From assembly GCF_963678635.1 (NCBI RefSeq), contig NC_087066.1, positions 65,819,277-65,883,276 on the forward strand: a DNA stretch of 64,000 nucleotides, read 5' to 3'. Each line of letters starts with the position of its first letter. Positions within the stretch are counted from its first letter, which is position 1. Below the pieces are notes generated by a model. The model saw only the letters and a list, made by a program, of their open reading frames with translations, had not been told where the DNA came from and made no database searches. Origin of the DNA: Symsagittifera roscoffensis (Eukaryota; Xenacoelomorpha; Acoela; Convolutidae). Positions 57,743 through 64,000 of this stretch are shown one piece after another. The position numbers were made by a program, and so were the translations under genes.

Positions 57743-58274
57743 TATGTTGAGGTGAGGCGACTTTTAGGTTGATCCATCTGAAATGGATCAGAGTTCCACT
57801 GTCCAATAAAAAAGTAACTTAACGGATTGTTCCGACCCTGTTTTAACGGCGTTCGTGTATTTTGGGTATTTTGAGACCTAAGTATGGAGACTTTCTTATT
57901 TTCTAGAGTGGGGGGTATTTTGGTAGTGGCCTTTAAGCTGTAACGGGTTCTAGTCTGTGACATTCGACCAGAATGGCCAAAATGCAGTCTCTGCAGAATT
58001 CAGGATTTTAGCAGTGAACCTTCCGGATTGGCGATTTAGAACGGATAAGGACGTTATTTGAATGATTGGCCAAACGGTGAAGGCTAGAAGATTCTGGAAT
58101 TCTAAATTTTAAATTTTCGAAGTGATGACGTAACATTTCTGAGAAATGTTAAAACGGCCATTTTGGCTAAAATAGCAGAAAGAAACAGAACAACTTTATC
58201 TGCGATTACGAACAGTACGAAAATCGAGACTAAAAAACAACAACGAACTACCGAACAGCAGAGGACGTTCCGAG

Positions 58275-58402
58275 TTGCAACTATTGTGCTGTTACAATAG
58301 TTGCAAGGCCGTTGCGAACAACGGTGAAGGGTAAAAACCAGCCCTCCGAGTTAGCGTGAACCTGAGGTTAAGGAGCTTGATTCGCCGGATTCAAGAATCC
58401 GG
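58275..58402 (+). other. hairpin cluster in the retroelement leader
   Basis: Perfect inverted repeats occur in series: a 13-base stem TTGCAACTATTGT with a 6-base loop (58275-58306), a 5-base CCGTT/AACGG stem (58309-58324), and CCGGATTC-AA-GAATCCGG (58385-58402), whose right arm is the first copy of the array motif. Confidence 0.7.
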
Positions 58403-61112
58403 AAGGGTCTCGGGACGGGAACTTTTATTAACTCACATAAACTTTTAGCATCCTGTCATGTCCTGACTTGAATTTAACTGATATTTTGATTAGTTTTGAC
58501 AAGGATGAGGTGCTAGGAGTTGGGGGAAAGGGTTGATCCATCTTCGATGGAGATGATGATTTTTATCTACTGAACAAAAACAATAGTAATATAATAAGTA
58601 ATAGCCCTGTTTTTAGGAGTGACCTCGTGGTCTGGGGATACAGAGACCCAGCCATGAGCTCACTAATTTTGCATGTAATTCAGTTAATTTGAGCGTTCTG
58701 GTCGAAGCCGGAGAACAGTAACGTTTTTGTCAGCCTGATGTAAGAAAGACCACCGAAAAGTACTGGCTTGGTAGAGACGGTGAAAAACATGCAAAGCTCT
58801 GTTTAGACGCTAGCCAGTCGTCTTAAGACTTAGTTTTGTTATCCGTCGATATGTATCTTCCGGGCGAATGTTACATGTATGTTTTTATGGCGCTCCTGGG
58901 TGTTATTTTTTCATAACATCATGACCGGCGGAACCGTTAACGAGCACTCCGCGCCGAGCGGATGCTCACATTAACGCCCTTAATAGGCCTAAACTGCCGG
59001 GGTGGAAGGGTAGTTCGGAACGCGGAAGCCTTCCGGATTACCGTGAATAGTTTTTTAACCTAGTTAAGACCGAAAATTCACGAACCAGGAAGGGTGGGGG
59101 GAATCATGAACCCCTCATCCCCTGAGTGGTTTGTGACCAAAAACACTTAAAGATATCAGCAAAACCAAACAAAAAGTAGTATAGTACCCAAGAAAAACAA
59201 AAAACATAAAAAATAACCGAAAAAACCAAAAACAGTAAAAAAGTAAAAAATCAGTAGAAATCATCCCCCCAGACAAGATGTGATTCAACCCCCCCGTTTG
59301 TTGTTGATAGATATATTGTTGTTACAGGCATTTATATCAGTCAGGATCGTTACGATCAATTTTGTAGCCCGTTTGTGAGGCTTGTACTGTAGGGTTATTT
59401 GAGCATTTAAGCACGTTAATGATAAATTGCGCTCAATCCGGAAGGGTCAGCTGATTTGCGCTCAATTCGGAAGGGTCTTGGGTGAAGACCGATCCGGCAA
59501 GCAGTACAAGGAGCAACAAGAAGGGGCTCAACGACAACAACAATCGACTGTTGGGTATCGTTAACAAGTTTTGTATCCCTTTTGGTACAAAAAGTAAGAT
59601 AGTAATCTGTGGGGGGCTCGACAGTGCTGCACTGTAGTGACCCTTCACCGAACTGCGAATATCCGAGTTAAGCACCTTAATTTGGATAATAAACAAACCC
59701 GGAGGGGTATAGTATTACTAATATTATTATTCATATAGCCTATATTAATAGTCACATATCGTTTTTCAGTGAAAAACAACGAAAACAGACCGGTTTTTAG
59801 GGTCAAAATAGCGATAATTTGATCCCCCCACAAGTCGCGATTTTTGAGATATCGATATTTTTTGAAACGGAAAAAAGCGCTAAGTTAGTGTGTTACATCG
59901 TAACTGCACTACTGTAATAAGTAGAACCGGTTAACTTTAGTTCGGAAGTGGTTGGAACTAGTTTGGTACCAAAAACCAAATTTTCCCAATTTTTGATAGT
60001 AAGAAACACTAAAAATTTAGAAAATTTTTTGAAATTTTTGAGGTAGGACAGTAAAAATAGTTGTTCGGACAACGTCCACTAGTGAATCTACAAGTCTTAA
60101 AATCCGCTACCCGAAAGCCTTCCGGGTTGCAGAGAAATCGAACATAACGTGTTTGATTTGGTAGATTCATCAATCCGGAGGGGTCCAGGTAGCATAGTTT
60201 TTCGCAAAATTTTTCTACAATAGCGTTTTAAATCGGGTCTTTTGCATTGAACTAGAAGAGTATAGGCCTTCTGAGCTCGGATCAATAATTTTTAGGTCGA
60301 AAGGACCAGATTTGCGGAAAAAGTTAAGCGGAACCTATAAGAGAGAAAATTTTTTGAGTTCGGAAAAAAGACGTTTTGGTTAATAACTTTGGAACTACTG
60401 ATCATATCGAGTTGATCTTGGTACCAATAGATCAGAAATTAGCTGAGCTTACTAATAGGATCAGAAATTTTTCGGAAAAGCGAGCGAGAAAATTTTTTGA
60501 GATTGTTTTTAGCAAATTACACAAATCCGGAGGGGTACACCCTTTATGTTTTATAAATTTTTCTGAAAAACCCTTATACCCCTATCAAAAGTTGATAGCG
60601 ATTGAACTAAGTAACTTAGGACAGTTCTAGACAAAAAAGGGAGGGCTGAAGGCACAAGACAACCATAATAGAGTCGAAATTAGGCAAGTGATAAGACCCT
60701 TCACCGTTGGTGTGAATTGTCAAATAAGTGCCTTAACTTCAATCCGGAGGGGTCTAGGAAAGGACCCTATACCCTTCCCAGTAAATTCAAACAGCATAAA
60801 AGCAACGCAGAACGTATCCGGAGGGGTATAAGCTGAGATTAAGAAAACTACGAAAAGCTACTTTGACAGAGCTAAGGGCTCCCAATACGGAGGGGTCGAA
60901 ATGTTTCAAAGTCAGAGGGGTCCGAATCCGGAGGGGTCTACTTTCCACAAAACCGGAGGGGTCCGAATCCGGAGGGATCTTATAGTTGCTAATTCGGAGG
61001 GGTCCAAATCCGGAGGGGTCTACTATTAACTAACTCGGAGGGGTCCCAATCCGGAGGGGTCTATATTCTGACAGTCCGGAAGGGTCCTATTTGTGCCAAT
61101 CCGGAGGGGTAT
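58397..61112 (+). repeat. CCGGAGGGGT motif array (about 20 copies)
   Basis: Copies of (A)ATCCGGAGGGGTC(T/C), with CGGAAGGGT and TCGGAGGGG variants, start near 58397, 59435, 59464, 59695, 60172, 60523, 60741, 60815, 60883, 60912, 60925, 60950, 60965, 60991, 61006, 61032, 61048, 61072 and 61098. They are sparse to 60.8 kb and dense in 60883-61112 (about 11 copies in 230 bases), where they often come as back-to-back pairs. All share one orientation; only two partial reverse copies are seen (near 59027 and 60118). Confidence 0.85.
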
Positions 61113-61895
61113 TATTTTATTAAGGACTTAGGTAAACGAAAGAAAGACTAAAAAGCGAGAGGTATTAGGTTATTAATACACAGGCTAGGTATCAGTGACT
61201 GCACTGGTAACTTGCCTTTCAAAAAGAACCAGACTAATACAAAACAGGTCCGAACTCGGATATTCGCGACACTAAGTCTAAATTAAAAAGAGCGTGACTC
61301 ATTGGTGTGGATTGAAACATAATACGTGTTTGGGAAAAGTGACTGCCCTGAGGATTTTAGTAGGTCTAGCTCGGGCAGTCCGAAGGCAGAATAGGTAACA
61401 CAGTACTCGGTGGGTGCAATAGACGCCCACTTGAGAAAATTACTGCCTTCAAAGTTTTGTCTGTTTGGTGCAGCACCAAGCAGGGAAAGCTTTTTCTTTA
61501 AAATACAGGTTCGACTATTGTACTGCGACCGACTAAGAGTACAAGACACATACGTTTTTTTATATATACATTCATATTGTGTCAATATATATTTTTTTTG
61601 TTTTTTTTTTATTTTAAATCAACCTAAACTGTGCTTGATTGGGTAGTGAGTACACTATCTTTTAAAATTGACTGATAACATCATATTGTGCTAATTTCCA
61701 GATCTTTGGACCGATAATCGGTCAGTGTGAATAAATTTTATACAAACTGTACTCTGACAACATACAGGGATTCGGGGTCACTATTTAGTAGAATCTGGTG
61801 AAATTTATTGTGTTGTGTCATTATTATTGTTAATAAAACTATAAGGTCTCTAGCAATTGAGTCAAGAGTAGGCATAGGAAAGTGACAAATAAAGA

Positions 61896-64000
61896 ATGAG
61901 TTTAGACAAGTCAAGGATACCAAAACGAGGTAATAGCTCTAGGAAATTCATACCTGAAAAGCAAAGAAAAACGATGACCGATCCTTTTGTGGATTGGATC
62001 AAGCGATCCCGGTCTGACAAAAGGGGGACGGTTTCAGGCGTATGGACGTATGGATCCACTAGAGGCAGGGGCAGTTCATCAGGCTATGCCACAAGGGGTA
62101 ATACAGCATGGGACCCGAACGGTAGAGCGAGTTCAACGGGGAACAGACAAACCTCGAACGAACGACCAACGCAAAGCACACATGCGACTGGGAGAAGCGA
62201 TTCTGGCAACATGGGGCATACAAGCCCGAGGAGGAGTCACATGGGCCAAGCGGGAAACGCTCATGGTGATTCGGATTGCAGGGATGCACCGCACACAGAG
62301 CCTTCGACAAGGTGTGAGGACACTCAGGCGGGACACTCAAGGGATGCTACGGCAATGGCCACAGCATTTGAACCCCTGAACAGGTCTTTGGAGACATTCC
62401 TGACGCGGTTATCTAGAACCAATGAACGCAGTGAAAAGTCCAGAAGAGTCTTTAAGAAGCCAAGATGCTACAAGGACGAATCTGATGGCTGTATTGATAC
62501 CTGGATAGAGGTAATGAAGCTGCATTTCGAGGAAGAGGACTTGTCGGAGAGACAGGAATGCAGCGCGCTCACCAGAAACTTAGAAGGGACAGCCCTGAAC
62601 TGTGTCATGGCTAAGAAACAGTATCAACGTGACACTGCTGAGAAAATCTTCGAAATCTTGTTAAACCGTTTCGGATCAGGGGTGCAGGGGCACCAGGCGA
62701 TGATGCGCTTCGAGAAACGGAGGCAACGAGAAGATGAAACAATAGACAAGTTTCTCGATGATTTGGAAATGCTGAGAAGACGCAGCCAACCGGATGAGTC
62801 AAACCGAAGGATGAACCTGGCCGTAGCCTCAAAATTCATCGATGGTGTGAAAAATGATGAACTTCGTACGATGCTAGCAACGCATTACACACCACTATCA
62901 ACTAATGCGCCAACACCGGAGGAGTTGAGGCTCAAATCAAAAGAGTATCTTTTGTTGAAACCTCCTTTGAGATCTGGATATTACAAGAACAATTATGGCA
63001 ATTTTAACAACGGACCAGCTAACCAAGGGAACAATTGGTACAAACCGAGGGATGATATGGACAAGAGACGTTCTTGTGCTAATTGCAGTTCAACAGACCA
63101 TCATGTGTCAGCATGCCCAGCTTACAAACAAGGCATGAAAGCAATAGGCTTTAGCCTCGAGGACGAAGATGCGTCAGAGTTGGATCATGAGGATTTCATG
63201 AGAGGAGTAATTGCGAAATTTGGCCCGAGCTGTTTCTTTTGTAACTTGGAAGGTCATTTTAAATCAGATTGTCCGCAATTCTGGGATGCAGTGGCAGACA
63301 TCAAGCATCCAAGGCATGAAGAAGCTTTGTCAGGAGTGAAAGCAAGCAAGGCTCGACTTTTGGGCGAAGCAGAGGCACGCAGGAAGGACAAACCTCAAGA
63401 GCTGGCGGCAAAGAAAATGCAAGCAGTAACAGAAGAAGCACGTGAACCGGAACCAGCAACAGCGGCCGATGACTTCAAGATCGATTATAAGGCAGCCGCA
63501 AAGGATGCTCTAAATAGAGTACAGCAGGAATTGGTGACGAAAGAGATCGAACAAAAAGTGAAACTTGAACTGGAAAATGAAAAGCTTCAGGAGCAACTGA
63601 ATACCTTCGAGGCAACGGAGTTCGAGGAGACGAAAACACCAAGCAGTTTAGATATGAAACTTAAAGTGATCTCCGGTAAGAGGTTCGGCATGGCGCCGCA
63701 AGGAAAGAAGATACAGTCGATAATCTCAGTGGCTGGACACCAGGTAATAAGAAATTTGAGTGAACCATCAGAGTTCACTTTAATGCATTTGGACACATAT
63801 GCAGATTATCTGAGGCAGGTGGAGCCACGCACTGAGTCGAGAGCTGTGCGAGCACTACTAACGACGGGTGGCCCTCGCATGAAGAAACTTCATGGACGCT
63901 ACTTGGAGGTCTATGGGCCGTATCAAATAATGCTGAACGTGGATGGAATCAGCATCTACACCAGGACTTACATAACAACAGATGATGACCAAATGGGGCA
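61896..64000 (+). CDS. retrotransposon gag-like polyprotein (3' open at window end)
   Basis: An ATG at 61896, preceded by an in-frame TAA, opens 701 codons with no stop to the window end. Residues 1-180 are basic and Gly/Ser/Thr-rich. About 188-330 is a capsid-like retrotransposon gag region (WIEVMKLHFEEEDLSERQ, FEKRRQREDETIDKFLDDLE). Two CCHC zinc knuckles follow at about 394-407 (C-x2-C-x4-H-x4-C) and 446-459. A charged coiled-coil-like part (about 520-570) precedes a region ending YGPYQIMLNVDGISIYTRTY, possibly the approach to an aspartic protease. Protease, polymerase and integrase would lie beyond the window. The intact frame suggests a young element. I assume a Ty3/gypsy-like relation, but without the polymerase the class is not shown. 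Confidence 0.88.
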   Translation, partial: MSLDKSRIPKRGNSSRKFIPEKQRKTMTDPFVDWIKRSRSDKRGTVSGVWTYGSTRGRGSSSGYATRGNTAWDPNGRASSTGNRQTSNERPTQSTHATGRSDSGNMGHTSPRRSHMGQAGNAHGDSDCRDAPHTEPSTRCEDTQAGHSRDATAMATAFEPLNRSLETFLTRLSRTNERSEKSRRVFKKPRCYKDESDGCIDTWIEVMKLHFEEEDLSERQECSALTRNLEGTALNCVMAKKQYQRDTAEKIFEILLNRFGSGVQGHQAMMRFEKRRQREDETIDKFLDDLEMLRRRSQPDESNRRMNLAVASKFIDGVKNDELRTMLATHYTPLSTNAPTPEELRLKSKEYLLLKPPLRSGYYKNNYGNFNNGPANQGNNWYKPRDDMDKRRSCANCSSTDHHVSACPAYKQGMKAIGFSLEDEDASELDHEDFMRGVIAKFGPSCFFCNLEGHFKSDCPQFWDAVADIKHPRHEEALSGVKASKARLLGEAEARRKDKPQELAAKKMQAVTEEAREPEPATAADDFKIDYKAAAKDALNRVQQELVTKEIEQKVKLELENEKLQEQLNTFEATEFEETKTPSSLDMKLKVISGKRFGMAPQGKKIQSIISVAGHQVIRNLSEPSEFTLMHLDTYADYLRQVEPRTESRAVRALLTTGGPRMKKLHGRYLEVYGPYQIMLNVDGISIYTRTYITTDDDQMG

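Larger units (their letters stand above)
57743..61895 (+). repeat. non-coding leader of an LTR-retroelement-like unit
   Basis: This stretch upstream of the gag-like ORF has no coding frame, many hairpins and about 20 copies of the CCGGAGGGGT motif. The left limit is uncertain: 57743 is simply where composition changes, at TGTTGAGGTGAGGCG. I could not place the long terminal repeat or the primer-binding site, so how much is LTR, leader or host DNA is not settled. Confidence 0.5.

Noticed and set aside
60376-60630. 84-codon frame in the retroelement leader as a small gene
   Set aside because: It runs through a copy of the repeated motif and looks like chance in AT-rich sequence.
60883-61112. 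CRISPR-like array of direct repeats with spacers
   Set aside because: The repeated unit is only about 10-15 bases, the spacers vary from 2 to about 20 bases, and the DNA is animal.
62059-62340. Antisense open frame over gag
   Set aside because: A shadow on the opposite strand of the gag-like ORF, with no splice or family support.
61987-62379. Separate 130-codon gene in another frame of the gag region
   Set aside because: It overlaps the long gag-like frame that starts at 61896; its Arg-rich composition is what a shadow frame would give.

Overview
The window is nuclear DNA from an animal, almost certainly an invertebrate. It is AT-rich, its genes are split by large GT-AG introns, and several families of tRNA-derived short interspersed elements (SINEs), a LINE, satellite arrays and an LTR-retroelement-like gag gene fill the introns and spacers. 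The three main gene models are metazoan: an SLC17 anion transporter, an ANKLE2-like protein and a trypsin-like serine protease. All three lie on the minus strand. I cannot name the phylum from the sequence alone.

Layout, left to right. 1-8164: low-complexity AT-rich DNA with one convincing coiled-coil first exon (6829-7038, minus), one doubtful terminal exon (3584-3739, minus), a tRNA-related repeat and a roughly 525-bp repeat called R1 here. 8165-31859: a complete nine-exon SLC17/sialin-type transporter gene whose splice phases all agree and which encodes 524 residues. Its introns hold segmental duplications (9-15 kb), R1 copies, SINEs, a decayed LINE that was itself tandemly duplicated (26.4-28.8 kb), and a satellite array of about 13 units averaging about 168 bp (28.9-31.1 kb). 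31860-36969: intergenic repeats, including a tRNA-Leu-derived SINE and a small palindromic element. 36970-39209: two 3' exons of an ANKLE2-like gene; its N-terminal exons were not found. 41958-55488: four exons of a trypsin-like protease with an intact His-Asp-Ser triad, Asp at the S1 pocket, an unusual GDSGSG motif and a hydrophobic C-terminal tail. The first, signal-peptide exon was not found. Its introns hold more satellite DNA, SINEs and a 1.1-1.6 kb tandem duplication.

57.7 kb to the end: the 5' part of an LTR-retroelement-like unit. A gag-like ORF starts at 61896 and is still open at the window end; it has a capsid-like region and two CCHC zinc knuckles. It is preceded by up to about 4 kb of non-coding leader that is rich in hairpins and carries about 20 copies of a short CCGGAGGGGT motif. 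This leader is the most unusual sequence in the window.

The genes show no sign of working together: they have unrelated functions and separate introns. No CRISPR array, operon or bacterial feature is present. Exon boundaries were read by eye from splice signals, phase agreement and family similarity; no search or alignment program was run.
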